Made by a program: the position numbers and the translations under genes
Shown here: in pieces, positions 35,999 to 43,606 of the stretch
Layout: each line of letters begins with the position of its first letter
Numbering within the stretch: position 1 is the first letter of the stretch
The notes under the pieces: generated by a model
What the model saw: the letters and a program-made list of their open reading frames with translations, nothing else
Told to the model about the DNA's origin: nothing
The model's database searches: none
Source of the DNA: DASUPK01 sp963833375
Lineage (GTDB): Bacteria; Actinomycetota; Thermoleophilia; Solirubrobacterales; 70-9
Assembly: GCA_963833375.1 (NCBI GenBank)
Contig: CAWHXR010000004.1
Coordinates: 62,001-126,000, forward strand
Direction of reading: 5' to 3'
Length of the DNA: 64,000 bases

Positions 35999-36624
35999 TC
36001 ACTCCCGGCCACAAGCGCGCGCTCAACCGGGCGCTGCACGAGCTCCGCCGCCCCGTCCAGGCCCTCGTCCTGCTGGAGGAGGGATCAGCGCGGCCGGCGG
36101 CCACCCCTCCCGCGGCGAGCAGGCGCGGCCTGCTGGAGCTGGTCGCGAGCGCCCTTCGGGATCTGGACGGCACGGTCAACGGGGGGTCGCAGGAGCCGAA
36201 CCCAAAGCGCTTCTCGTGCCGGGAGGTGGTCCTCGCCTGCCTGGAGCGCTGGCGCCCGGCGGCGGCGCGCGCCGGTGGGGTCCGGGTCTACTGGGATGCC
36301 GGGCCGGCGCCGATGGTGGGCGACGCCACGCGATTGGCCCGGGCCCTGGACAACCTGATCGCCAACGCCATCGAGCACGGCGCGCCTCCGATAGTGGTGA
36401 CCGGTGCGCGGGTCGCGGGACGGATCCGGATCACGATCGCGAACGGCGCCGGCGACAGGCGGGATGCCCGTCCGGCGGATCCCAGGCGCGGCCACGGCAC
36501 CGAGATCGTCTCGGAGGTGGCGAGCGCCCATGGTGGGCGCTTCGCGTTCTGCCATACGGGCGGGGGCTGCGTGGCGGCTCTGGAGCTGCCTCTGGCCGAG
36601 CCGGGTTACGCGCAGGCGGCGTGA
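35995..36624 (+). CDS. Short sensor histidine kinase
   Basis: 209 residues from GTG at 35995 (GTGA overlap with the response regulator, so probably its partner). No membrane helix or sensor domain. Phospho-acceptor region ALHELRRPVQAL (His about 15), N box RALDNLIANAIEHG, G box RGHGTEIVSEVASAHGG and a final strand GGGCVAALELPL. It is a minimal cytoplasmic kinase, about 100 residues shorter than usual for a full HisKA-HATPase pair; the DHp helices look abbreviated. The signal it reads is unknown. Confidence 0.82.
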   Translation: MITPGHKRALNRALHELRRPVQALVLLEEGSARPAATPPAASRRGLLELVASALRDLDGTVNGGSQEPNPKRFSCREVVLACLERWRPAAARAGGVRVYWDAGPAPMVGDATRLARALDNLIANAIEHGAPPIVVTGARVAGRIRITIANGAGDRRDARPADPRRGHGTEIVSEVASAHGGRFAFCHTGGGCVAALELPLAEPGYAQAA

Positions 36625-37268
36625 GCCGACGCGCGCGGGCGCTCGCCTTCCTGATCGCGGCGCTGGTCTGTGCGGCGCTGGCCGCGACGGTCGCGGGCCG
36701 GTATCGCTCGCGCGTCGAGGCCCGCTACGGGCCGCTGCGGCCGGTGGTCGTGGCGAGGGCCGAGCTGCCCGCCGGCCGCCCGATCGGGGTCCAGCAGGCT
36801 CAGGCCGCCCTGGCGGTGCGCCGCGTGCCCGCCAGCTTCGTCCCGCCGGGAGCGCTGGCGGCCCCGGCTGATGCGCTCGGCCGTGCCCCGGGAGCGACGA
36901 TCCCGGCCGGTTCGTATCTCCTCGGCGCACAGCTGGCCGTGCCGCGACCCGATGCGCCGCGCGCGCCGGGTGTGGGACAGGGGCTGCGACCGCTCGAGGT
37001 GGCCGTGGCCGGGGCCGCGGCCCTCACGATCGGCGGCGGAGCGCCCGAGGGCAGCCGGGTCGACGTGGTCGTCTCCCGGCAGGCCGGCCTCGGGCGCTCC
37101 GCCCGCGCCTTCATCGCGGCGACTGCAGTCAGGCTCCTGGCCCTGCAGGGCCCGGGCGGCCCGGGCGAGTCCTGGTCCGCCACGCTCGCCGTCACCCAGC
37201 AGCAGGCCCTCGATCTGATCGGCGCTCAGAGCGCCGGGCGCGAAATCCGGCTCTTGCCGCGGCCGTGA
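36621..37268 (+). CDS. cpaB: Flp pilus assembly protein CpaB/RcpC, SAF domain
   Basis: 215 residues from GTG at 36621 (overlaps the kinase stop). N-terminal membrane helix (residues 7-24, ALAFLIAALVCAALAATV), then a SAF domain: VVVARAELPAGRPIGVQQAQ, ALAVRRVPASFVPPGAL, and GATIPAGSYLLGAQL. SAF-domain CpaB proteins sit in the envelope part of the Tad/Flp pilus machine. The remainder (EVAVAGAAALTIGGGAPEGS and after) is typical of the family. It continues the pilus locus that resumes with tadA at 38769. Confidence 0.8.
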   Translation: MSRRARALAFLIAALVCAALAATVAGRYRSRVEARYGPLRPVVVARAELPAGRPIGVQQAQAALAVRRVPASFVPPGALAAPADALGRAPGATIPAGSYLLGAQLAVPRPDAPRAPGVGQGLRPLEVAVAGAAALTIGGGAPEGSRVDVVVSRQAGLGRSARAFIAATAVRLLALQGPGGPGESWSATLAVTQQQALDLIGAQSAGREIRLLPRP

Positions 37269-37269
37269 C

Positions 37270-37698
37270 TCAGGCTGCCGGCACCGGACTGAGCTGGGTG
37301 AGCCGGACGTGGTTACCCGACGGGTCCCGGAAGGACGAGTCGATCCCGTACGGCCGCTCCTCGGGCTCCTCGACGAACTCCACGCCGCGGCCCTTGAGCT
37401 CCTGATAGGAGGCCTGGACATCGTCGGTGCTGAGGAAGATCGTCCCGGCGAACCCCTTGGCCATCAGGGCCTCAACCTGCTTGACGGTCTCGTCGTCCAT
37501 CACGGGGGGGCCGGGGATCGCCATCAGCACAATCGCGACATCCTCCTGCCCCCGCGGTCCGACGGTCAGCCAGCGGAAGTTGCCCATCTCGGGCAGGGTG
37601 ACGTCGGAGCGAACCTCCATGCCCACCTTCTCGGTCCAGAAGGCGAGCGCCTCGTCCTGGTCATGCACCCACAGCTGTGCGCTGTTGATTTGGATCAT
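37270..37698 (-). CDS. VOC (glyoxalase-like) family protein
   Basis: 142 residues. Two beta-alpha-beta-beta-beta modules: the first from QLWVHDQDEALAFWTEKVGM to WLTVGPRG, the second from IFLSTDDVQASYQELKGRGV to GIDSSFRDPSGNHVRLTQ. The latter is the usual end of lyase and dioxygenase-like members. Metal ligands could be His12 and the Glu/His of the second module. GGAG precedes the ATG (37698). It follows the AraC regulator by 41 bases on the same strand and is probably co-transcribed with it. Confidence 0.86.
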   Translation of the reverse strand: MIQINSAQLWVHDQDEALAFWTEKVGMEVRSDVTLPEMGNFRWLTVGPRGQEDVAIVLMAIPGPPVMDDETVKQVEALMAKGFAGTIFLSTDDVQASYQELKGRGVEFVEEPEERPYGIDSSFRDPSGNHVRLTQLSPVPAA

Positions 37699-37739
37699 CG
37701 GATACTCCTGTTCTTCTCGATTGAGCGGTGCGGGCCAAC

Positions 37740-38174
37740 CTAGTCGGCGCCGCCGTCGCTGTCTTCTCGAAACGTGCTGTTCTGGGGCCTGCCGAAGACC
37801 CGCACCACGCAGCCAGGAACGAGCGCGCTGCTGGCCGCCGGCGGGAACTTCGCGCGGTAGGCCGTCGGCGAGACTCCGTAGGTCCGGGTGAAGCTGGTGG
37901 TGAACGAGCCGATGCTCTGCAGGCCCACCGAGAGGCAGATGTCGGCGACCGAGCGGTCGGTCGATCGCAGCAGCGCTGCGGCGCGCTCCATGCGACGGGT
38001 GAGCAGGTAGGCATGCGGCGCCTCTCCGAAGGCGCGACGGAACTCACGGCTGAAGTGAGCGCGCGAGAGCCCGGCGGCGGCCGCCATGTCGTCGACCTCC
38101 AGCGGCTCGAAGTAGCGGGCGTCGGCGAGGTCCTTGGCTCGCAGCAGGTGGCGCGCCGGCGGCACGAACGCCAT
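37740..38174 (-). CDS. AraC family transcriptional regulator
   Basis: 144 residues from ATG at 38174, overlapping the macro-domain stop. Only the DNA-binding half is present: first HTH MAAAAGLSRAHFSREFRRAF, signature GEAPHAYLLTRRMERAAALL, second HTH VADICLSVGLQSIGSFTTSF, closing TRTYGVSPTAYRAKF. No ligand-binding domain is fused, so it may respond to expression level or to a partner. It probably controls the macro/AraC/VOC operon. Confidence 0.88.
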   Translation of the reverse strand: MAFVPPARHLLRAKDLADARYFEPLEVDDMAAAAGLSRAHFSREFRRAFGEAPHAYLLTRRMERAAALLRSTDRSVADICLSVGLQSIGSFTTSFTRTYGVSPTAYRAKFPPAASSALVPGCVVRVFGRPQNSTFREDSDGGAD

Positions 38175-38683
38175 CAGCCGGTCCCCTCTCGTACCGCGTC
38201 GCGGAACGCCGCCTCGGCCTGATCGCCGTGGACGGCGAAGACGACGCGCTCCAGCCCGCTGTCTCCGGCGAGATGGCGGCGCACCTCCTCGGCCTCGACC
38301 CGGGCGGCCTCGTCCAGCGGGAATCCGCCGACCCCGGTGCCGAAGGCCACCAGCGCGAGGCTGCGCGCGCCGAGCTCGTCCGCCTTCGCCAGGGTGCTCG
38401 CGGTCGCCCGGCGGATGATCTCGGCCGAGGTGGGGCCGCCCAGCTCCATCGTCGCCGCGTGGATCACCCAGCGGCTCGGCATCTCGCCCGCGGTCGTCTC
38501 GACGGCCTCGCCGAGACCGATCGGCGCGCGCCGGTCGCTCTCGGCCTGCACCGCCGGGCCGCCGGCCCGGGAGATCGCCCCCGCGACCCCGCCGCCGTGT
38601 CGGAGCCCCGTGTTCGCCGCGTTGGCGATCGCGTCGACCTCGAGCTGGGTGATGTCGGCCTGCTGGACCTCGATCTCGGCCAC
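38174..38683 (-). CDS. Macro domain protein
   Basis: 169 residues from GTG at 38683, chosen because the fold starts there (VAEIEVQQADITQLEVDAIA). Macro domains bind ADP-ribose and its derivatives and often remove ADP-ribose from proteins or nucleic acids. The ligand loop NAANTGLRHGGGVAGAI, then SRAGG, is intact, as are VIHAATMELGG and the second loop ALVAFGTGVGGFP. First gene of a three-gene minus-strand operon (ATGA overlap with the AraC gene). Confidence 0.88.
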   Translation of the reverse strand: MAEIEVQQADITQLEVDAIANAANTGLRHGGGVAGAISRAGGPAVQAESDRRAPIGLGEAVETTAGEMPSRWVIHAATMELGGPTSAEIIRRATASTLAKADELGARSLALVAFGTGVGGFPLDEAARVEAEEVRRHLAGDSGLERVVFAVHGDQAEAAFRDAVREGTG

Positions 38684-38768
38684 GCCACATCTGAGGCTAC
38701 CGCCGAAAGGAGTGCGGGCAGGGGCCAGACCGGGGGCGAATAGGAGCGCGTCCCGCACTTAACCGAGG

Positions 38769-39947
38769 GTGGACGAGCGCGTCCGCCGAAGGCACCTGGA
38801 TGAGCTGGCCGCCGAGCTGCGGAACCGTCTGGTCGAGCGACGCCGCGCACAGGCGGCCTCGGGCGGAGCCGCGCTGGGGCCGCTCCCCGAGGCGGTCGGC
38901 GCGCTGGTCGACGAGGACGCGGCGATCCTCGAGCCCGCCACCCGGGCGCGCCTCCGCGAGCTGATCCTCCGCGAGGCCGTCGGCCTGGGCCCCCTCGAGG
39001 AGCTGCTCGCCGACCCGATGGTCGAGGAGGTGATGGTGAACGGCCACGACCGCGTCTACGTCGAGCGCGGGGGCAGGATCGAGCGCACGGATGTCCGCTT
39101 CCCGTCGGAGCAGTCCCTCCGCGACGCGATCGAGAGGATCCTGACGCCCCTCGGCCGCCGGGTTGACGAGCTCAGCCCGATGGTCGACGCCCGGCTGGGG
39201 GACGGCTCGCGGGTGCACGTCGTGATACCGCCGCTGTCGGTCGACGGGCCGTCGATGTCGATCCGCCGTTTCTCGGCCGTCCGGCCCGGCCCGCGCGAGC
39301 TGGTCGAGCTCGGGACGATCACGCCCGAGCTCCACGACGAGCTGGCGGCGGCCGTCGGCGCGCGGCGCAGCATCCTCGTCAGCGGTGGGACCGGGTCGGG
39401 CAAGACGACGCTGCTGAACGCGCTCTCCGCCTTCATCGACCGGGGCGAGCGCGTGATCACGATCGAGGATGCGGCCGAGCTCCGCCTGCGCCAGCCCCAC
39501 GTCGTGCGGCTCGAGAGTCGCCCCGCCAACGTCGAGGGCCGCGGCCGGGTCACGATCCGCGACCTGCTGCGCGGTGCGCTTCGGATGCGGCCGGACCGCA
39601 TCGTGATCGGCGAGGTGCGGGGTGGGGAGGCCCTCGACCTGCTGATGGCCCTCAACACCGGTCACGAGGGAGCGCTCTCGACCGTCCACGCCAATTCGCC
39701 TGAGGACGCACTCCGCCGAATCGAGACCCTGGCGCTGATGGCGGGTGTGGGCCTGGCGCACGAGGCGATCCGCGAACAGCTCGGGCGCGGGCTCGACCTG
39801 GCCATTCACCTGGCGCGGCTCAGCGACGGCTCGCGCCGGGTGGTGGAGGTCGCCGAGGTCGTCCGGGCAGCGGGCTCGGTGGGGGTGCGCGAGCTCTACA
39901 GGCTGGGCAGCGAGACGGAGGGACGTCCTTGGGCGAGCCCCCGCTGA
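38769..39947 (+). CDS. tadA: Tad/Flp pilus assembly ATPase
   Basis: 392 residues from GTG at 38769. Type II/IV secretion ATPase powering pilus extension (CpaF/TadA). Blocks: VEEVMVNGHDRVYVERGG, SMSIRRFSA, Walker A GGTGSGKTT (about 206-214), Asp box ITIEDAAELRL, Walker B with LRMRPDRIVIGEVRGGEA, and the His box TGHEGALSTVHANS. It is the divergent partner of the macro-domain operon (85 bases between starts) and overlaps tadB by 19 bases. Confidence 0.93.
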   Translation: MDERVRRRHLDELAAELRNRLVERRRAQAASGGAALGPLPEAVGALVDEDAAILEPATRARLRELILREAVGLGPLEELLADPMVEEVMVNGHDRVYVERGGRIERTDVRFPSEQSLRDAIERILTPLGRRVDELSPMVDARLGDGSRVHVVIPPLSVDGPSMSIRRFSAVRPGPRELVELGTITPELHDELAAAVGARRSILVSGGTGSGKTTLLNALSAFIDRGERVITIEDAAELRLRQPHVVRLESRPANVEGRGRVTIRDLLRGALRMRPDRIVIGEVRGGEALDLLMALNTGHEGALSTVHANSPEDALRRIETLALMAGVGLAHEAIREQLGRGLDLAIHLARLSDGSRRVVEVAEVVRAAGSVGVRELYRLGSETEGRPWASPR

Positions 39948-40777
39948 TCATCTTCGCGGCGCTGGCGGGCGGCCTCGTCGCGGTGGGGATCCGCGAGGCG
40001 CTCCTCTCTGCGCCGCGCTTCGCCTCGTGGCTGCGCGAGGCCGTCACTCCGCTGGGACGCGCGGAGCGGGAGGGCTACGCACCAAGCGCTGCGGAGCAGC
40101 GGCGCCTCGGCTTGATCGGCAGCGGGGTGATCGCCGCCGCGACCCTGCTCCTTGCAGGCCCCGGTCCTCTGGCCGTTGCCGCGGCCGCGGGACCCTGGTG
40201 CGTGAGCGTGCTGGTCGCCAGGCGCCGGGAGCGTTACCGGCGCATCGTCGAGCGCTCGGTGCCCGACGTGGCGGCCTCGATCGCGGATGCGATCTCGGGT
40301 GGGCACTCGGTCCGGGGGGCGCTTGCGGCCGCACCGCGATCGCTGGAGGGGCCGCCCTCGGCGGAGCTCGCCAGGGTCGGCGCGGACATCGAGCTCGGCG
40401 CGTCGACCGCCGACGCGCTGGGGGCGATGCGAGGGCGGCTGCGCTCCGAGCGCGTTGACTCGCTTGCCGCCGCCCTGCTCAGCCAACAGGTGGTGGGAGG
40501 CGACGTCGCCGCGCTGATGCGCCGGCTGGCGGCCGCGGCAGCCGAGAGGGACAGGGTCGCGGACGAGGCGCGAGCGGCGACCACCCAGGCACGCTTCACG
40601 GGACTGCTCGTCGTCGCTCTGCCGGCGGGAGCCGCGCTGTTCGCGGAGCTGCTCCAGCCGGGATTCGTCTCGCGCGTCCTCTCCGAGCCGGCGTCGGCGG
40701 CGATGCTGGCCGTCGCCGCCGGTCTCCAGCTCGCCGGCTTCGCCGTGATCCGGCGGCTGGGGAGGCCCGGGGGATGA
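39929..40777 (+). CDS. tadB: Tad pilus membrane protein TadB
   Basis: 282 residues from TTG at 39929, inside the end of tadA. Type II secretion F domain protein forming the inner-membrane platform. Membrane helices near residues 5-25, 60-90 and two at the C-terminus (TGLLVVALPAGAALFAELL and AMLAVAAGLQLAGFAVI). The cytoplasmic part carries the F-domain pattern SVPDVAASIADAISGGHSVR and DSLAAALLSQQVVGGDVA. The next gene overlaps the stop by four bases. Confidence 0.87.
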   Translation: MGEPPLIIFAALAGGLVAVGIREALLSAPRFASWLREAVTPLGRAEREGYAPSAAEQRRLGLIGSGVIAAATLLLAGPGPLAVAAAAGPWCVSVLVARRRERYRRIVERSVPDVAASIADAISGGHSVRGALAAAPRSLEGPPSAELARVGADIELGASTADALGAMRGRLRSERVDSLAAALLSQQVVGGDVAALMRRLAAAAAERDRVADEARAATTQARFTGLLVVALPAGAALFAELLQPGFVSRVLSEPASAAMLAVAAGLQLAGFAVIRRLGRPGG

Positions 40778-41607
40778 CGGGACTGCTGCTCCTGATCGCC
40801 GGCACCCTCGTACTCGGCCTCGCGGCGGCGGCCGAGCTCGTCTCCGGCCGCCGCTCCTCGCCGGATGGGGCTGAAGGGCCCGCCCGCGCCCGGGGCCTCC
40901 CGTCGACGCTTCCGGCGGTCGTGGGTGCGCGGCTCGGGCTGGAGTCGAGGCTCGCCCGCGCTGGGCTGGCGGAGCGAATCTCGGTCTCTGCGCTGCTCGG
41001 CGCGAAGCTCGCGGGCTCGGTCGCAGGGGTGCTCTGGTCGATGGTGGTGGCCCCGGCGGCCCCGGCCCGACTCGCGTGGATCGTGGCTCTGGGGCTGCCC
41101 GCGGCCGGGTTCCTTGGGCCGGACGCCTGGCTCGAGCGTCGCGCGCGCGGACGGCTGCGAGCGCTGAGGGCGGGGCTTCCCGACGCGCTCGATCTGCTTG
41201 CGGTCGGAACCGCGGCGGGGCGCAGCCCCCTCGCCGGCCTCGCCGAGCTGGGCACGGGAGAGGGCCCGCTCGCGCGGGAGCTCGCGATGCTCTCGGCCGA
41301 GAGCTCCTGCGGACTGCCGCAGAGCGAGGCGCTCGAGTCCCTCCACCGCCGGGCGCCGGTGCGCGAGGTCGCGGCGATGTGCGCGGCGATCGAGCGCTCC
41401 CGCCGCTACGGCTCGCCTCTTGCCGACCAGCTGCGCGACCAGGCCACCGCGCTCCGCGGTGTGCAGCGGCGGGGCATCGAGGAGCAGGCAGCCAGGGCCG
41501 CTCCGAAGATTCAGCTCGCCGTCGCCCTGCTGCTGGTGCCCTCCGTGTTGCTGATGATCGCCGCAGGGCTGCTCGCCAACATCGATCGTTTCATGGCGGG
41601 CTTCTAG
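40774..41607 (+). CDS. tadC: Tad pilus membrane protein TadC
   Basis: 277 residues from ATG at 40774 (ATGA overlap). Second platform protein with a type II secretion F domain: GLPDALDLLAVGTAAGRSPL, REVAAMCAAIERSRRYGSPL, then GIEEQAARAAPKIQLAVALL and a final membrane helix. It is the last pilus gene in the window; no pilin, prepilin peptidase, TadE/F or TadZ gene follows. Confidence 0.87.
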   Translation: MTGLLLLIAGTLVLGLAAAAELVSGRRSSPDGAEGPARARGLPSTLPAVVGARLGLESRLARAGLAERISVSALLGAKLAGSVAGVLWSMVVAPAAPARLAWIVALGLPAAGFLGPDAWLERRARGRLRALRAGLPDALDLLAVGTAAGRSPLAGLAELGTGEGPLARELAMLSAESSCGLPQSEALESLHRRAPVREVAAMCAAIERSRRYGSPLADQLRDQATALRGVQRRGIEEQAARAAPKIQLAVALLLVPSVLLMIAAGLLANIDRFMAGF

Positions 41608-41821
41608 CGCTCTTCGAAGTCCATCTCCTCTCCGCGTCGCCAGCCGAGAATGGAACGCTTCGGCGTTGCGGGCACCTGAGGCGCGAGCGCAACAATGTCC
41701 CGCTGGGCTCAGACGAACAGGGCGGATCCGGGTCTTCAGGCCCGCCGGGATCTCCCACCTGCGGGCCGCAGTGCTGTCAGACCCGCTTCGCTACGCGGAA
41801 CGGTTCGAGGGCGATCCTCCT

Positions 41822-41843
41822 TCCTGCAACGGGACTTGCAGGA
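41822..41843. repeat. Perfect inverted repeat TCCTGCAA-N6-TTGCAGGA
   Basis: Eight-base arms with a six-base centre. The stretch CTGCAACGGGACTTGCAGG recurs as CTGCAACGGCACGTGCAGG at 56872-56890, in front of ftsZ (17 of 19 bases identical). Confidence 0.55.
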
Positions 41844-41980
41844 TCAGTGGCCGCCTGAGCCCGTAACCAGCCCGAGCGCCGCCCCCGCAAACCGCATTGG
41901 AATGCGGTTTTCAGCCCCTGCCCGACGCGGGTAGCAATTCCGTCCGACGGATCTAGTCGAATTCCGCCGGCCACGATGTG

Positions 41981-42012
41981 TTGCAAAGTGGGACAGAGTG
42001 GGTTAGCGTGGC
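41981..42012 (+). promoter_or_regulatory. mraZ promoter with three MraZ-type boxes
   Basis: -35 TTGCAA (41981-41986), 17-base spacer, -10 TAGCGT (42004-42009). Three direct repeats with 10-base spacing overlap it: GTGGG at 41988, GTGGG at 41998, GTGGC at 42008. This is the arrangement known for MraZ operators (TGGGN repeats five bases apart), so the operon should be repressed by its own first product. Confidence 0.8.
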
Positions 42013-42093
42013 GAACCAGAGTTGGTCATAGGGCCGGGGTGATGAGGCTCCTCCCACCTCACCACCCCGGCCCGCTCCGAACAACCAACTTGA

Positions 42094-42116
42094 ACGGGTT
42101 GCTCCTTGCGGAGCAC
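42094..42116 (+). repeat. Hairpin in the mraZ leader
   Basis: GGG(T)TGCTCC-TTGC-GGAGCACCC, 22 bases before the mraZ start. It matches the hairpin at 34642-34664 with one compensated stem change. It has no T run, so it is not a terminator. Confidence 0.45.
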
Positions 42117-42138
42117 CCTCGCGTGAAGGAAGCCCGCT

Positions 42139-42585
42139 TTGTCGTTTCTCGGTCACTACGAGCACAATCTCGATTCGAAGGACCGCCTCACGGTCCCGTC
42201 GAGGTTCCGCGCGGCGCTGGCTGATGGTGTCGTTCTCGCCAAGGGGCTCGAGCCCTCCGTCTGGGTGTTCGCGCCCGCGGGCTACGAGCGCTTCACGCAG
42301 CAGTTCCTCGGCCAGACCAACCCGCTGGGGCGCCGCGGACGCATGATGCGCCGGCACTTTCACGGCGGAGCCTTCGACGACACCCTGGACTCCGCGGGCC
42401 GCATCCGTCTCCCCAAGAAGCTGATCGAGCACGCCGGACTGGGGGAGGGCCCATGCGTCGTCGTCGGCTCGGACGACTGGTTCGAGATCTGGAACGCCGA
42501 GCGCTGGGCCGCCTACGAGAAGGAAATGGACGCGGAGGTCTCCGATGTCGCCGAGAACCTCTCCGAAGACGAACGAGGAGGCTGA
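42139..42585 (+). CDS. mraZ: Transcriptional regulator MraZ
   Basis: 148 residues from TTG at 42139, with GAAGGA upstream. Two AbrB-like modules, each with the DxxGR-type core: the first is FLGHYEHNLDSKDRLTVPSR, the second DDTLDSAGRIRLPKKL. MraZ binds direct repeats upstream of its own gene and controls the division and cell-wall cluster. The three boxes in its promoter fit this. The last about 20 residues are acidic (VSDVAENLSEDERGG). Confidence 0.95.
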   Translation: MSFLGHYEHNLDSKDRLTVPSRFRAALADGVVLAKGLEPSVWVFAPAGYERFTQQFLGQTNPLGRRGRMMRRHFHGGAFDDTLDSAGRIRLPKKLIEHAGLGEGPCVVVGSDDWFEIWNAERWAAYEKEMDAEVSDVAENLSEDERGG

Positions 42586-42586
42586 G

Positions 42587-43606
42587 ATGGCCGTCCCAAC
42601 ACATTCGGCCGCCACAAACACCGCGGCCGGACAAATGCTCCCTTCAGCGAACCTTACGTACGTGCCCCAGGAACACGAGCCCGTACTCGCCGAGGAGCTG
42701 ATCGACGTCCTCGACCCGCGCCCGGGGGAGACCTTCGTCGACTGCACCTTCGGCGGCGGCGGTCACGCCCGCCTGATCGCAGACCGGATCGGCTCCGAGG
42801 GCGAGCTGATCGCCGTCGACCGCGATCCCGCCTCTGAGGGGCGCTGGAGCGAGTTCGCCGCCGAGGCGCCCTGCCGGGCCCGCTTTCTGCGCGCGGACTT
42901 CGTGGCGGCGCTCGAGGGCCTGCGCGGCGAGGGTGTCCGCCCCGACGGGATCGTCTTCGACCTCGGCATGTCCTCGATGCAGGTCGACGCCTGGGAGAGG
43001 GGCTTCTCCTACGCCTACGACGCGCCGCTCGACATGCGGATGGATCCGACGCAGAGCGTCTCGGCGGCGACCGTCGTCAACGAGTGGCCGCAGGACCGCC
43101 TCGCGCGGGTGATTCGCGAGCTCGGCGAGGAGCGCCGGGCGGGATCGATCGCGCGCGAGATCACCAGGCGCCGCCCGATCGACACCACCGCCCAGCTGGT
43201 CGCGGCGATCAAGGCCGCGATCCCGCCCTCGGAGCGCTTCGGCCGCGGCCATCCGGCGAAGCGGACGTTCCAGGCGATCCGCATCGCGGTGAACGGCGAG
43301 CTCGATGCGCTCGATCGCGCGCTGCCGCTCGCCTGGGACATCCTGCGCACCGGCGGGCGCCTGGGCGCGATCTCCTTCCACTCTCTCGAGGATCGCCGTG
43401 TGAAGCGCTTCCTCGCCGACCGGGCGCGGGGCTGCGTCTGCCCGCCCGAGCTCCCGGTCTGCGTCTGCGGGCGCGAGCCCGAGGCCGAGCTGCTCACCAA
43501 GCGGGCCATCGCCCCCGGGCCAGAGGAGCTCGAGCGGAACCCGCGCGCCTCCTCCGCGCACCTGCGCGCCGCGCTCAAGATCCGCGAGGCGGAGGACGCC
43601 GGCTGA
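42587..43606 (+). CDS. rsmH: 16S rRNA (cytosine1402-N4)-methyltransferase
   Basis: Methylates C1402 of 16S rRNA in the decoding centre using S-adenosylmethionine. 339 residues from ATG at 42587, chosen for the AGGAGG site just upstream; a longer in-frame start at 42545 is less likely. Motifs: HEPVLAEELIDVLDPRPGE, SAM loop DCTFGGGGHARLI, VDRDP, DLGMSSMQVD, ERGFSYAYDAPLDMRMD and FHSLEDRRVKRF near the end, with a Cys-rich CVCPPELPVCVCG stretch as usual. The next gene starts within its stop. Confidence 0.95.
   Translation: MAVPTHSAATNTAAGQMLPSANLTYVPQEHEPVLAEELIDVLDPRPGETFVDCTFGGGGHARLIADRIGSEGELIAVDRDPASEGRWSEFAAEAPCRARFLRADFVAALEGLRGEGVRPDGIVFDLGMSSMQVDAWERGFSYAYDAPLDMRMDPTQSVSAATVVNEWPQDRLARVIRELGEERRAGSIAREITRRRPIDTTAQLVAAIKAAIPPSERFGRGHPAKRTFQAIRIAVNGELDALDRALPLAWDILRTGGRLGAISFHSLEDRRVKRFLADRARGCVCPPELPVCVCGREPEAELLTKRAIAPGPEELERNPRASSAHLRAALKIREAEDAG

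Larger units (their letters stand above)
41608..42138. other. Intergenic region before the dcw cluster
   Basis: About 530 bases with no credible gene on either strand. It contains the inverted repeat at 41822-41843, the mraZ promoter and MraZ boxes at 41981-42012, and a hairpin at 42094-42116. The first 200 bases show nothing recognisable. Confidence 0.6.

Noticed and set aside
41608..41980. Possible missing pilin or TadE/F gene after tadC
   Set aside because: No signal-type N-terminus, hydrophobic pilin helix or adequate open frame was found on either strand.
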